In this document: in pieces, positions 42,519 through 51,917 of the stretch
How the letters are laid out: every line of letters starts with the position of its first letter
Position numbering within the stretch: the first letter of the stretch is position 1
NCBI GenBank assembly: GCA_963727635.1
Contig: CAVSHP010000021.1
Coordinates: 1 to 64,000 of the forward strand
Direction of reading: 5' to 3'
DNA: 64,000 nucleotides
Source: SZUA-36 sp963727635
Lineage (GTDB): Bacteria > Pseudomonadota > Gammaproteobacteria > Xanthomonadales > SZUA-36
Made by a program: the position numbers and the translations under genes
The notes under the pieces: model-generated
Told to the model about the DNA's origin: nothing
Database searches by the model: none
The model's input: only the letters and a program-made list of their open reading frames with translations

Positions 42519-44519
42519 TTAGTCGGTAAAAGGCACAAACCCCTGTGCTTCAAGCAGCTCCGGCGCAAAATAGAGCCGTTGACCCTTGATTACCTGGTCG
42601 ACACGGTAAAGGTTTGCGATGTCCGCCAGCGGATCGCCGTCAACGATGAACATTTGTGCGTCTTTGCCGACCGTAATGGAGCCGAGCCGTTCCTGCTGGT
42701 TCAGGTGGCGGGCCGATTCAATGGTGGCGAGCTTGAGAACTTCCCCCGCCGGGATACCGGCTTCGACGTAGTAGCGCAGTTCACGTATGAGGGTGAACCC
42801 GGGTAGCGAATTATCGGTTCCCGGCAGAATCTGGATACCGCTTTCGTGTAGCAGTTTGACCATCTCCATGGCCTTTTTCGCTGAACGGGCGTAGGCGGCC
42901 TCCTGGCCTGCGTTGTACCCGGCTGCGGCCACCGATGCACGCCGGACGTTGGCAGGCAGGTGATCGGCAATATCACGAAAGATTGGTGACACCTCGCCCG
43001 GCTCATTCAGAAACATGTCGATGAATATGCTCAAGGTGGGGTCGACCGCGATTCCCTTGCGTTTCATCAGGTCGATGAATTCCCTTACCTCGCTGGAGGC
43101 CAGGTCCAGATCACCGGCCTTTTCACCCGGCACCCTGAAGCGTGTCGGTGTGCGTGTGTCCAGCTTCTCTCCACCCAGGAAATTAAGCAAAACCATGTTG
43201 ATGTGGGTTATTTCGTTGAAGCCGGCGTCGATCGCCTGGCGCGCATTCATGAAGGCGGGTACGTGACCCATGACCACCATGCTCCTTTCGTGCGCGTAGC
43301 TGGCGATCGGCTTGACCCAGGCCGGTTCAATCGAGCTGTACAGCTTGATGCCGTGAAATCCGTGCTGGGCGTAATAGTCGACCAGCGGAAAAGCTTCGGC
43401 TTCGGTGTCGATCAGTCGCCCGGTGGGCGCAGAGAATTCACCGCGCTTGTCGATGAAGCCCAGCGCGTAGACATCAGGCCCCGCGATCAGGCCCGAGGCA
43501 ACATCATCACCCAGCTTGTAGATGACATCGGGGTCGTTGGCCATGTCACGGACATTGGTCACCCCGGCTGCGAGGTAGTTGAAATACGATTCCACGCTGA
43601 CATGCGCGTGCATATCCCACAACGATGGCATCAGGGTCTTGCCCTGCGCCTCGATGACGGTGGCGTCGTCCGGTATTTTGACATCGTCGAAGTAAATCGC
43701 AGAAATCTTGCCTTTCCAGGTGAAAACGGTCGCCGGTTCCGTCAGTTCACCCTTCAGGCTGTCATAGATGCGGGCGCCGCGAATCACCAGGCTGCCTTCG
43801 ATGAGCCGGGTGTTGTCTTTTGTCAGAGTCTGAAAAAATTCATCGGTAGCGGTAGATTGCGCTTCTTTCATTACGCCTTCCTGCTGCTCGAAGCCCTCCG
43901 GCGTGATGCCAAACCAGCCATAATCGACACCGAAAAAGCGTCCCTCGTCATCCAGCCAGACATAGCTGGGACTGCTGTCGAGTCCCTTGATCCCGTATAG
44001 CGTTATGTTGGTCCCGACACCGTGGTTAATGAGCGTGCGTTTTGCCAGCGCCGAGATCGACGCGGTTCCCGACGGCAGCAGCGGCAGTGAGGCGGAGTCG
44101 GAGGCAAGCAGGGCGCGTGCAAGGATCGCCATCAGCTCCGGCGCGGCATTGTTTGGCATGAAAAAGGCGCGCCCGTCGTAGCGGGTACTGCCGTTTTCAA
44201 TTTTGGAATTCCACTCGGCCATTTCGCCGTTGATGGCAAAGTGTTCGCTGACTTCGCCTTTTTGATAGTTATTGCCACTGATATCGATCTTGACCGGGAT
44301 ACCGTCGGCGTTGAGCTCGAGACTGGTGGTGGTTTGCGGGCCGCGGCCACGGTCGTTGAATTCGAACGATATAGCCACATGGCCTGCGTCGTCGTAACTG
44401 ACGACCTGGGCTCCGGACTTTTCACCGATGGTCATAAAGGTATAACGGTAGTCGCCGGTTTCGATGCCGAACGCGTTGGCGGCGCCGGCGAGCGCCAAAA
44501 GGTAAAGAAAAAATCGCAT
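42519..44519 (-). CDS. Exported amidohydrolase-family protein
   Basis: A 666-residue exported protein with signal peptide MRFFLYLLALAGAANA. Residues 20-260 form an uncharacterised beta-rich domain. The rest is an imidazolonepropionase/prolidase-like amidohydrolase: LMPSLWDMHAHVSVESYFNY (HxH metal ligands), GVTNVRDMAND, IKLYSSIEPAW, VVMGHVPAF (His), ITHINMVLL (His) and ILPGTDNSLPG (Asp). All metal ligands are present. ATG 44519 is preferred over a TTG two codons upstream because GGAG sits seven bases before it. Likely hydrolyses a cyclic amide or peptide in the periplasm. Confidence 0.85.
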   Translation of the reverse strand: MRFFLYLLALAGAANAFGIETGDYRYTFMTIGEKSGAQVVSYDDAGHVAISFEFNDRGRGPQTTTSLELNADGIPVKIDISGNNYQKGEVSEHFAINGEMAEWNSKIENGSTRYDGRAFFMPNNAAPELMAILARALLASDSASLPLLPSGTASISALAKRTLINHGVGTNITLYGIKGLDSSPSYVWLDDEGRFFGVDYGWFGITPEGFEQQEGVMKEAQSTATDEFFQTLTKDNTRLIEGSLVIRGARIYDSLKGELTEPATVFTWKGKISAIYFDDVKIPDDATVIEAQGKTLMPSLWDMHAHVSVESYFNYLAAGVTNVRDMANDPDVIYKLGDDVASGLIAGPDVYALGFIDKRGEFSAPTGRLIDTEAEAFPLVDYYAQHGFHGIKLYSSIEPAWVKPIASYAHERSMVVMGHVPAFMNARQAIDAGFNEITHINMVLLNFLGGEKLDTRTPTRFRVPGEKAGDLDLASSEVREFIDLMKRKGIAVDPTLSIFIDMFLNEPGEVSPIFRDIADHLPANVRRASVAAAGYNAGQEAAYARSAKKAMEMVKLLHESGIQILPGTDNSLPGFTLIRELRYYVEAGIPAGEVLKLATIESARHLNQQERLGSITVGKDAQMFIVDGDPLADIANLYRVDQVIKGQRLYFAPELLEAQGFVPFTD

Positions 44520-44646
44520 GTTCAAGCTCCCCGCTTCAGATTATTGGTTTTTATGACGTGCTGTCGACCACGGTCGCGCACATGGCTCAGCGATCCGGCA
44601 ACAAGGCTGGCCGCCCTGACTGGTCAGGATTCGTTCGGCCGGCGTC

Positions 44647-45036
44647 TCAGGTCTGATCTACCCAGTTATTGGCCGTTTCTTCAAAATTCGCGCGTTGTGG
44701 ATTGACCACGCAAAAGCGCTGGCCGGTAGGCGCTTCCATGACAACCCAGCGGGGGAAGTTCTTGATACGGTTGGCGCCCAGGCTTTCGAGGCGCGTCACT
44801 TCCGCCTCGATATCATCGGTTTCAATGTCGAGGTGAACACGGCTGTCGTGATCGACCTTTTGCACTTCCATGACCATATCCCCTGGCCCGGTTACCAGTC
44901 GCCGATACCTGGATTCATCGGAATCCGGATCCAGCTCCGACTTCAGTCCCAGCGCCTGAGACCAGAATTTTGCAGCCTCATCAATATCGTCTGTGTGGCA
45001 ATCGATGATAAAACCGGCGAGTTGGCTTTTGTGCAT
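44647..45036 (-). CDS. VOC-family (glyoxalase-like) protein
   Basis: A 129-residue vicinal-oxygen-chelate fold protein made of two beta-alpha-beta-beta-beta units (FIIDCHTDDIDEAAKFWSQA and HLDIETDDIEAEVTRLESLG). Candidate metal ligands are His14, His69 and a Glu in the final strand (VVMEAPTGQRFCVV). It belongs to the small single-domain group often called glyoxalase/bleomycin-resistance-like; substrate unknown. The gene stands alone. Confidence 0.85.
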   Translation of the reverse strand: MHKSQLAGFIIDCHTDDIDEAAKFWSQALGLKSELDPDSDESRYRRLVTGPGDMVMEVQKVDHDSRVHLDIETDDIEAEVTRLESLGANRIKNFPRWVVMEAPTGQRFCVVNPQRANFEETANNWVDQT

Positions 45037-45131
45037 ATCGGGATTTCCTTTAAAACTTCCAGATGTGCACTTTACCAGTACAAGGATTTACCGGCTACAT
45101 AAACAAAAGATGAAATTTTATCCGCTGTGTA

Positions 45132-45153
45132 AACCTGACTTGCCAGTCAGGTT
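45132..45153 (+). repeat. Perfect 9-bp hairpin before the FMN reductase gene
   Basis: AACCTGACT (45132-45140) pairs with AGTCAGGTT (45145-45153) around TGCC. No T-run. Possibly an operator or RNA hairpin. Confidence 0.4.
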
Positions 45154-45250
45154 CCGGGTAAAGTGCCGGTCAAAGTCGGTGTAGAATCTGTATGCCGCCG
45201 ATTGATTCAGGCGCATCACCCCGGCCCGAATGGCCAAAGGAGTCCATATT

Positions 45251-45787
45251 GTGATCGAAGTATTAGGCATATCCGGAAGTTTAAGAGCCAAATCGTATAA
45301 CACCATGCTGCTCAGGGCGGCCATGGAACTCGCGCCGCAAGGCATGCTGATCCGGGCTGCCTCGATTGACCTGCCGCTGTACAACGAGGACGTCCGCGAG
45401 CTGGGTTACCCGCCGCCGGCCGCCCTGCTGCGTTCGCAGATTGCAGCCGCGGATGCCGTTCTGATCGCGACGCCGGAATATAACTTTTCGGTTCCGGGGG
45501 TCCTGAAAAACGCAATCGACTGGGTATCGAGACCACCCGACCAGCCATTCAACGGCAAGCCGGTCGCGATCATGGGCGCGTCCACCGGTCGTTTTGGCAC
45601 GGTCCGTGCGCAAAACCACCTGCGCCAGTCCCTGCTGGCCCTGAATGCCAATGTGCTGGGCAAACCGGCGGTCATGGTGGGTGGCGCCGCATCGGTATTC
45701 GATGACAGCGGTCAATTAACCGATGTCTCCACCCGGGATCATGTTGCACGCTTGCTCGAGGCGCTGGCCGTGCTGCTCGGGAAGTAA
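45251..45787 (+). CDS. NADPH-dependent FMN reductase
   Basis: A 178-residue flavodoxin-fold reductase of the ChrR/SsuE type. GISGSLRAKSYNTMLLRAAM is the phosphate-binding loop for FMN, and TPEYNFSVPGVLKNAIDWVS is the classic NQO-like signature. GTG 45251 is chosen because AAGGAG lies eight bases upstream; an ATG at 45230 would put this site inside the gene. It likely supplies reduced flavin or reduces quinones or metal ions. A hairpin lies 98 bases upstream. Confidence 0.9.
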   Translation: MIEVLGISGSLRAKSYNTMLLRAAMELAPQGMLIRAASIDLPLYNEDVRELGYPPPAALLRSQIAAADAVLIATPEYNFSVPGVLKNAIDWVSRPPDQPFNGKPVAIMGASTGRFGTVRAQNHLRQSLLALNANVLGKPAVMVGGAASVFDDSGQLTDVSTRDHVARLLEALAVLLGK

Positions 45788-45859
45788 ACCCGCTGCTGTT
45801 TCCAGCCTCACGTGTTCAAGATCATCTTCAATCCGGCAGGATTGAAGTATGATTGACCC

Positions 45860-46549
45860 ATGAACCAGGCACCAAGAGAACCGGCCGCAGAAGTTCGCCT
45901 CGACTACCAGGGCCTGAAAGCCCGCCATCGCGAAGTACGTGAGCAGTTTCCCCACTCGTTGTCACTGCGTGTCCATCGTGCGCTCAGCTGGCTTAAGCGG
46001 GCCGAACAGGAAACACAGGATCACGACGCACAGTTTATTTTCCTCTGGGTCGCATTCAACGCAGCCTATGCAAACCAGGTTCCCGACCGCCAGAACGCGT
46101 CGGAGCGGACCCTGTTCCAGGGTTTCCTCGGCCGCCTGATCGCAACGGATTCAGAAAATCTGCTGTACGAACTGGTCTGGAACCGGTTTTCCGGCGCAAT
46201 CCGCCTGATGATCGACAACCAGTATGTTTTCCAGCCCTTCTGGGATTACCACAATGGTCTGCTGCGCGAAGAGGCATGGCAGTCGGCGTTCACGCGAAGC
46301 AAGACGGCCGCGCGCCGTGCGCTCGGCAAAATGGACACCCTCAAGGTCATGGTGGTCATGTTTGACCGCCTGTATACGCTGCGAAACCAGCTATTGCACG
46401 GCGGCGCCACCTGGAACAGCCACGTCAATCGCCAGCAGCTATCCCAGGGCGCTGAAATCATGGGGCAGGTGGTGCCGATCGTCATTCACCTGATGATGAA
46501 TGATTACCAGCGGGTCTGGGGCGAACCCTGTTACCCGGTGGTCGATTGA
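45860..46549 (+). CDS. HEPN-domain protein
   Basis: A 229-residue all-helical protein. LYTLRNQLLHGGATW contains the R-x4-H motif of HEPN ribonuclease folds, preceded by QFIFLWVAFNAAYANQV, typical of the Apea-like branch. HEPN proteins often act as RNases in toxin or defence modules, but no nucleotidyltransferase (MNT) partner is adjacent. It lies 72 bases after the FMN reductase and 42 before the dehalogenase. It may be a stand-alone HEPN sensor. Confidence 0.7.
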   Translation: MNQAPREPAAEVRLDYQGLKARHREVREQFPHSLSLRVHRALSWLKRAEQETQDHDAQFIFLWVAFNAAYANQVPDRQNASERTLFQGFLGRLIATDSENLLYELVWNRFSGAIRLMIDNQYVFQPFWDYHNGLLREEAWQSAFTRSKTAARRALGKMDTLKVMVVMFDRLYTLRNQLLHGGATWNSHVNRQQLSQGAEIMGQVVPIVIHLMMNDYQRVWGEPCYPVVD

Positions 46550-46591
46550 AAGACACGCCGGGGCCGACACAGACACGGGAGAGGTGAGAAA

Positions 46592-47287
46592 ATGCAAGTC
46601 AATCAGGCAACCGGCATCCGCGCCTGCGTATTCGATGCTTACGGCACACTGTTCGATGTCAACAGCGCCGCGGAGCATGAAAGCGCAGCGCTTGGCGAAG
46701 TCTGGCAACCCCTGGCCGAGCTATGGCGGGGCAAGCAGTTACAATACACCTGGCTGCGCAGCCTGGGTGGCCGTCATGCCGACTTCTGGCAGGTCACCGG
46801 TGAGGCGCTCGACTTTGCGATGGCGAGTCTGAAGCTCGCGGATCCGGCATTGCGTGAGCGGTTGATGGACCTCTATCTGCATCTCAATGCCTATCCCGAG
46901 GTCAGCGCAACACTGACGCAGCTCAAGGCCGCCGGTTTGCAACTCGCCATCCTTTCAAACGGCTCACCCAAAATGCTTTCCGCGGCGGTGGACAACGCCG
47001 GTATCACGCCGCTGCTCGATGCCGTGCTGTCGGTTGAGGACGCCGGTGTGTTCAAACCACACCCCGCGGTCTATCAACTGGCGGTCGACCGGTTGGGAGT
47101 CGCACAGGGCGAAATCTGTTTTGTCTCATCCAACGGCTGGGATGCGTATTCGGCCAGGGCGTTTGGCCTGCGTGTCGCCTGGTGCAACCGTTTTGGCCAG
47201 GCCGCCGAACACATTCCCGCACCACCCGATTGGGAGATCGTCAGTCTTGCCGAATTACCCGCCATCGTCGCATCAGGCTTGGGTTAG
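46592..47287 (+). CDS. Haloacid dehalogenase, type II
   Basis: A 231-residue L-2-haloacid dehalogenase-like HAD enzyme. FDAYGTLFDVNSAA holds the nucleophile Asp, LSNGSPKML the conserved Ser/Asn, FKPHPAVYQLAVDRL the Lys, and VSSNGWDAYSARAFG the acidic pair. The cap has WLRSLGGRHADFWQ as in type II dehalogenases. It would remove halide from short 2-haloacids with inversion. ATG 46592 follows GAGGTGAGAAA. Mosaic copy E begins about 20 bases after its stop. Confidence 0.9.
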   Translation: MQVNQATGIRACVFDAYGTLFDVNSAAEHESAALGEVWQPLAELWRGKQLQYTWLRSLGGRHADFWQVTGEALDFAMASLKLADPALRERLMDLYLHLNAYPEVSATLTQLKAAGLQLAILSNGSPKMLSAAVDNAGITPLLDAVLSVEDAGVFKPHPAVYQLAVDRLGVAQGEICFVSSNGWDAYSARAFGLRVAWCNRFGQAAEHIPAPPDWEIVSLAELPAIVASGLG

Positions 47288-47304
47288 GGGGAACGACTAC
47301 CGCT

Positions 47305-47755
47305 GTTCCACTTGAACTGGTGGGGACACTGGGGCGGGTAGTTATTACCAGGACACGCTCAAGCACATCCTTGTGGCGCTCGATCCTCGGCTTCCTGCCT
47401 CGGACGGTCCTGGTAATAACCACCCACCCCAGCGTCTGGCAACCGCCGTGCCAGTCTGTCAGGAACCAGTGACCTATGATTACGCACAGCGGCGAGGGGG
47501 TGTAGTGTCCTGTTTCAGGACCGTTATGTTCAGGATGAACGGTACTTCGCGATAGAGCACAGGGATGTGCGACGCGAAGCCTCACTGAGGCCACATATGC
47601 GGCTTGTAGTGTCCTGAAGTAAGGTACTGCATGGCCTTGGCGCCCACACAGATATCGAATCAATTTCCAATGGTAGTCACCACCAGTCAAACCGTATGGA
47701 GTCATTACTTGAACAATGGAAATTCAGATAGGGTGGGCAGCAATGGGGCACGACT
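47305..47755 (-). repeat. Mosaic double-stem element, copy E (inverted orientation)
   Basis: Orientation is opposite to the other copies. Stem 2 arms are 47325-47354 and 47407-47436 with three mismatches in 30. Stem 1 arms are 47502-47521 (GTAGTGTCCTGTTTCAGGAC) and 47611-47630 (GTCCTGAAGTAAGGTACTGC); they pair poorly because one arm has the allele seen in copy F and the other the allele of A, C and D. Loop 1 is the 89-base module of A and D. It separates the dehalogenase from the MAPEG gene. Confidence 0.8.
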
Positions 47756-47864
47756 ACTATTACCACTTACATGCAGTCAGCAACCTCCCCGCACATTGCA
47801 TATACTCGGAGTAATAAAACAAATCCGGATCCACGTCCGGATACTGGAAAAGGAAAAAAAGAAA

Positions 47865-48323
47865 ATGCTGCTCTCGACAGACAACCCCGTGTTTATCACC
47901 TACATGATCACCGCCGCCATCATGGTTCTGAAAATCATGGCGCAGGGCTGGATGACGGTTTACAGGATGCTCAAAATAAACGCAGGCTTGGTGAACCCCG
48001 AGGACCTGCAGCCGGGCCTGATCAACAAAAAACCGAATCCCGAACAACTCGAAGTCAACGATTACGTCGACCGCTCGCGGCGCATGCACCGCAACGACCT
48101 GGAAAATATACCGGCGTTCCTGGCCTGCGGATTGATATTTGTCGCTGCCGGCCCTTCGCTGGTGCTGGCGAACAGCCTGCTGTATGGCTTTGTCGTCGCG
48201 AGGCTATTACACACGCTGGCCTATGCGACCAAGCAGACCCACGAGGTGCGCGCAACATTTTATACGATCGGCTCGCTGATCGTCATGGCCATGGCGGTTT
48301 ACGTGTTAATGGCGGTCATTTGA
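47865..48323 (+). CDS. MAPEG-family membrane protein
   Basis: A 152-residue integral membrane protein with four helices, related to microsomal glutathione transferase and prostaglandin E synthase. RRMHRNDLENIPAFLACGLI is the family signature for glutathione binding. ATG 47865 is taken because a longer in-frame extension overlaps mosaic copy E. GGAAAAGGAAAAAAAG precedes the start. Likely a glutathione-dependent peroxidase or transferase acting on lipids. Confidence 0.9.
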   Translation: MLLSTDNPVFITYMITAAIMVLKIMAQGWMTVYRMLKINAGLVNPEDLQPGLINKKPNPEQLEVNDYVDRSRRMHRNDLENIPAFLACGLIFVAAGPSLVLANSLLYGFVVARLLHTLAYATKQTHEVRATFYTIGSLIVMAMAVYVLMAVI

Positions 48324-48409
48324 GTACGGTAAATTCGGCCCGGGTGACACATCAGGGGTTTAATTTCTGCCGATCTTTGGCCACCGGCTAAACACCTGGA
48401 GAGTCACCC

Positions 48410-48838
48410 ATGACCGAACTGCATCCACGCCTGGCGGCTGACTGCATCCGCCTCGGCCGCTTCGCCCTGTGCCACTTGCTGTTGATGAACGATGCCAGCT
48501 ATCCCTGGTTTATCCTCGTACCCGACCGTGATGATGTAAGCGAGATATTTGAGCTCGCAGCAGCAGACCGGATACAGTTGCTGGATGAGTCCTGCCAGCT
48601 GTCAGAATTTCTGCTGCAAAGCTTCGAGGGTGACAAGCTCAATGTTGCGGCGATCGGTAACCTGGTGCCGCAATTGCATCTTCACCACGTCGTGCGGTTT
48701 AAATCGGACCGGGCGTGGCCGGCGCCGGTATGGGGGCAGTATCCGCCGGTCCCGTATAGCGCTGAGGCGATCGCTGATATCAGGACAAGCATCGACGCTG
48801 CCGGGCTCGCCGGTTTCGAAATCGCCAACGGCGGCTAA
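48410..48838 (+). CDS. HIT-domain protein
   Basis: A 142-residue histidine-triad nucleotide hydrolase. QLHLHHVVRFKSDRAWP carries the H-x-H-x-H triad, and ILVPDRDDVSEIFELAAADR the substrate-side region. It resembles Fhit/HIT enzymes that cleave dinucleoside polyphosphates or nucleoside phosphoramidates. GGAGAG is seven bases before ATG 48410. A second HIT-like gene lies at 56930. Confidence 0.85.
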   Translation: MTELHPRLAADCIRLGRFALCHLLLMNDASYPWFILVPDRDDVSEIFELAAADRIQLLDESCQLSEFLLQSFEGDKLNVAAIGNLVPQLHLHHVVRFKSDRAWPAPVWGQYPPVPYSAEAIADIRTSIDAAGLAGFEIANGG

Positions 48839-48948
48839 GCCATGCCGTTTGCAATGGTGTTTAACGCTTGCAACACCGCTGACACCTTGCCTGAAAGCAA
48901 GAACGGTCACTATACTGCGTGTTCGCTGAAACACCTTCCGGACACAAC

Positions 48949-51369
48949 ATGAATCTTGTACGTAAAGCAATCAACACACTCAGCCTCACGCTTGTAATCT
49001 CCATTTTGCCATTCGCAGTCCTTGCGCAGCAGGACATGCCGGTGCTCACGCTCGAGCAGATCATGGCGGATACCGACTGGCTGGGGAACGCACCCGAAAA
49101 CAGTTACTGGGGTGCGGACAACAGGACCGTCTATTTCCGGCAAAAACGCCAGGGTTCGGAACTGCGTGACCTGTTTGCGGTGGATAGTGACGATGGCTCG
49201 ACCAGCCAGGTCGCGGAATCGGAGTGGTCGAAGCGTTTTCAATCCTCGATCACCTACAACGTGGCCGGCGACCGGCACGCGTATGTCTACAAGGGCGATA
49301 TCTACCTGGTGGACGGCTCAGGTACACGACAGCTGACACGCACCGCCGAGATGGAATCGGCTCCCATGTTCATGAGCGACGGACGCCGTGTCGCCTTCGA
49401 GCGCGACGGGCAAATGTTTGTGCACGATCCGGCCAGCGGCCTGACCGAGCAGGTGACCGATATCCGCTTCAGTAAGGATCCGGATCAAAAGGAAGATTTC
49501 GATGTCCTGAAGTCACACCAGCAACGTCTTTTCACCACGCTGCAGAAAGCAAAAAAAGACCGGGAGGAAGCCAAAAAACGCGATAAGTCACTGTATGGGC
49601 TCGACAGCGGCCTGCCGGCAGCGCCCGTCTACATGGGTGACAAACTGCAATCGGAAGGCCAGTCACTGTCGCCCACGGGCCGTTGGCTGCTGGTCGTTAC
49701 CCAAGAAAAACAGGACGATGAGGGCAAAAAAGGCAGCATGCCCAACTACGTTACCGAAAGCGGTTACGTCGAAACCGAAAGCGTCAGGACACTGGTCGGA
49801 CGCGACAGCCCCGCCCCGCAGGCGGTCTGGCTGATCGATCTTGACAGCGGCGAAAAATTTGAACTGGACCTGGGTGGCCTGCCGGGGATCACTGACGATC
49901 CGCTAAAGGAATTGCGCAAGAGCTCGATCGAGATTTTTGTCGCCGAGGGTGAAGACCGCGCCGCGGCGGAAAAACGCCTGGAGGCGCCGGAAACCCGCAG
50001 TGTGCAGATCTGGGACATGCAATGGTCGGCCGATGGCCAACAGCCGATGCTCTACGTCCGCGCGGTCGACAACAAGGACCGCTGGATCGCGAGTGTCGAT
50101 TTTGACCAGCACAAGGTGGTCAGCCAGCATCGTCTCAGCGACAAGGCCTGGGTCAATCCCTATCACATCGAACACGGCTGGCTGCGCGACAACCGCACGC
50201 TGTGGTTTTTGTCCGAGGACCACGGCTACCTGGGTATTTATACAAAGGCCGTCGATCAGAAACACGCCAAGGCGCTGGTCGCGGGCAAATACGTCGTAAA
50301 GAACCCCGCCTTAAGCCCGACAGGCAAGTACATCTACTACGAGGCCAATGTTAAACATCCGGGTATTTATGAAATCTACCGGGTGAATGTCGCTTCCGGT
50401 GACATCGAACAGATGACCAGCATGGGCGGCATCAATTCAGTGGCGGTTTCACCGGACGGATCACGCCTGCTGATCACGCATTCCGAGATCAACCGCCACG
50501 ACGAGTTGTATGTCATGGACAATCAAGCAGGGGCGGCGCCACGGCAACTGACGGACACGATGAGCGAGACCTTCAAGTCCATCCCGTGGATGACGCCGGA
50601 GATCGTACCGATTCCCTCTTCGCACAGCGATGCTCCAATCTGGTCGAAGATCTACCTGCCAAAGGATCACGACCCGTCCAAAAAGTACCCCGCCGTGATG
50701 TTTGTCCACGGCGCCGGTTACACGCAAAACTCGGACATGGGCTGGCCGTACTACTTTCGTGAGGGTATGTTCCACAACCTGCTGACGCAACATGGTTATA
50801 TTGTCATCGACATGGACTACCGCGCGTCCGAGGGTTACGGGCGTGACTGGCGTGCCGCGATCTACCGGCAGATGGGGCACCCGGAACTGGAGGACTTCCT
50901 CGACGGCGTGGACTATATCGTCGGGCATTACGGCGTCGACCGCGGGCGTATCGGTATTTACGGCGGCTCCTATGGCGGCTTCATGACCTGCATGGCGATG
51001 TTCCGCGCGCCGGGTGTATTCAAGGCCGGTGCCGCCCTGCGTTCGGTCACCGACTGGGCGCATTACAACCACGGTTACACCTCCGATATCCTCAACACCC
51101 CGGACATCGACCCCGAAGCCTACCGGCAGAGTTCGCCGATCGAGTTTGCCAGCGGTCTTGAAGACCCGATGTTGCTTGCCAGTGGCATGCAGGATGACAA
51201 TGTGTTTTTCCAGGACACCGTGATGTTGGTGCAGCGCCTGATCGAATTGCATAAACAGGACTTCGAGATCGCCATCTATCCGCTCGACCCGCATGGATTC
51301 ATCCACGCCGACAGCTGGCTGGATGAATACCGCAGGATTTTCAAGCTGTTTGAAACCAATCTGAAATAG
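48949..51369 (+). CDS. Exported S9-family prolyl oligopeptidase
   Basis: An 806-residue serine peptidase. Signal peptide ends VLAQQ. Residues about 25-560 form a beta-propeller (YFRQKRQGSELRDLFAVDSD, DIEQMTSMGGINSVAVSPDG) with an unusual Lys/Glu-rich insertion near residue 190. The C-terminal alpha/beta-hydrolase domain has GIYGGSYGGFMTCMAMF with the nucleophile, an Asp near ASGMQDDNV and the catalytic His in LDPHGFIHAD. ATG 48949 begins the signal peptide; an upstream in-frame start at 48919 adds ten residues without benefit. It cleaves proline-containing peptides outside the cytoplasm. Confidence 0.9.
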   Translation: MNLVRKAINTLSLTLVISILPFAVLAQQDMPVLTLEQIMADTDWLGNAPENSYWGADNRTVYFRQKRQGSELRDLFAVDSDDGSTSQVAESEWSKRFQSSITYNVAGDRHAYVYKGDIYLVDGSGTRQLTRTAEMESAPMFMSDGRRVAFERDGQMFVHDPASGLTEQVTDIRFSKDPDQKEDFDVLKSHQQRLFTTLQKAKKDREEAKKRDKSLYGLDSGLPAAPVYMGDKLQSEGQSLSPTGRWLLVVTQEKQDDEGKKGSMPNYVTESGYVETESVRTLVGRDSPAPQAVWLIDLDSGEKFELDLGGLPGITDDPLKELRKSSIEIFVAEGEDRAAAEKRLEAPETRSVQIWDMQWSADGQQPMLYVRAVDNKDRWIASVDFDQHKVVSQHRLSDKAWVNPYHIEHGWLRDNRTLWFLSEDHGYLGIYTKAVDQKHAKALVAGKYVVKNPALSPTGKYIYYEANVKHPGIYEIYRVNVASGDIEQMTSMGGINSVAVSPDGSRLLITHSEINRHDELYVMDNQAGAAPRQLTDTMSETFKSIPWMTPEIVPIPSSHSDAPIWSKIYLPKDHDPSKKYPAVMFVHGAGYTQNSDMGWPYYFREGMFHNLLTQHGYIVIDMDYRASEGYGRDWRAAIYRQMGHPELEDFLDGVDYIVGHYGVDRGRIGIYGGSYGGFMTCMAMFRAPGVFKAGAALRSVTDWAHYNHGYTSDILNTPDIDPEAYRQSSPIEFASGLEDPMLLASGMQDDNVFFQDTVMLVQRLIELHKQDFEIAIYPLDPHGFIHADSWLDEYRRIFKLFETNLK

Positions 51370-51435
51370 CATATGGGCGGAGATGGTTTGTATCGCGAAT
51401 ACCGGGCGGGGGTATTCAGATCATCAGCGGTCCAG

Positions 51436-51472
51436 CCCGAGGCGCCGGGAGTAACAACCCCGGCACCTCGGG
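51436..51472 (+). terminator. GC-rich hairpin between convergent genes
   Basis: CCCGAGGCGCCGGGA (51436-51450) pairs, with one mismatch, with CCCCGGCACCTCGGG (51458-51472). Situated between the converging S9 and membrane-protein genes; no long T-run. Confidence 0.5.
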
Positions 51473-51500
51473 AGGACAGCTCTGCGGCGAATGGCTTTGG

Positions 51501-51893
51501 TCATTGCCTGTAAATGGCAACCGTCAGCCAGGCCGATATCAGCAGGCTGCTCACGACCGTGATGCCGGCCCCCGTGTGAGTGCTCAATACCGCGATCAGC
51601 AGGATGGTGATACCGGTGACGAGTACCGCGATCGCGGTCGTTGGACGTTGCGTGTCGATCGCAACCGCGAGGAACACAAAGCCCGCAGACCAGGTAAACG
51701 CACGCATATAAATGGCCAGTCCGGGGTCGCTGACAGTCCATATGGTGACGGTCAGCAAGGCGAGGCCCGTTGCGAAAGCGACGAGCCCCCTTACGACCGG
51801 TGCCAGGTATCCCCTCAGGGTGTGTGCCGGATGCCGCGGTTCGGCGCTTGACGGGTTGAAGCATTCTTCCCAGTGAATTGATTGAGTGTTCAT
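51501..51893 (-). CDS. Small membrane protein of unknown function
   Basis: A 130-residue protein with four predicted membrane helices (for example VVRGLVAFATGLALLTVTIW and ITVVSSLLISAWLTVAI) after a polar N-terminus rich in His and Pro. It lies 24 bases downstream of the diiron-protein gene on the same strand, so the two are probably co-transcribed. No family recognised. ATG 51893 is preceded by AAGGAGAAA, a strong ribosome-binding site. Confidence 0.7.
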   Translation of the reverse strand: MNTQSIHWEECFNPSSAEPRHPAHTLRGYLAPVVRGLVAFATGLALLTVTIWTVSDPGLAIYMRAFTWSAGFVFLAVAIDTQRPTTAIAVLVTGITILLIAVLSTHTGAGITVVSSLLISAWLTVAIYRQ

Positions 51894-51917
51894 TTCTTTC
51901 TCCTTAAAATTTCGGGT

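Noticed and set aside
45860..46549. HEPN protein as half of a HEPN/MNT toxin-antitoxin pair.
   Set aside because: Neighbours are an FMN reductase and a dehalogenase; no nucleotidyltransferase gene adjoins it.
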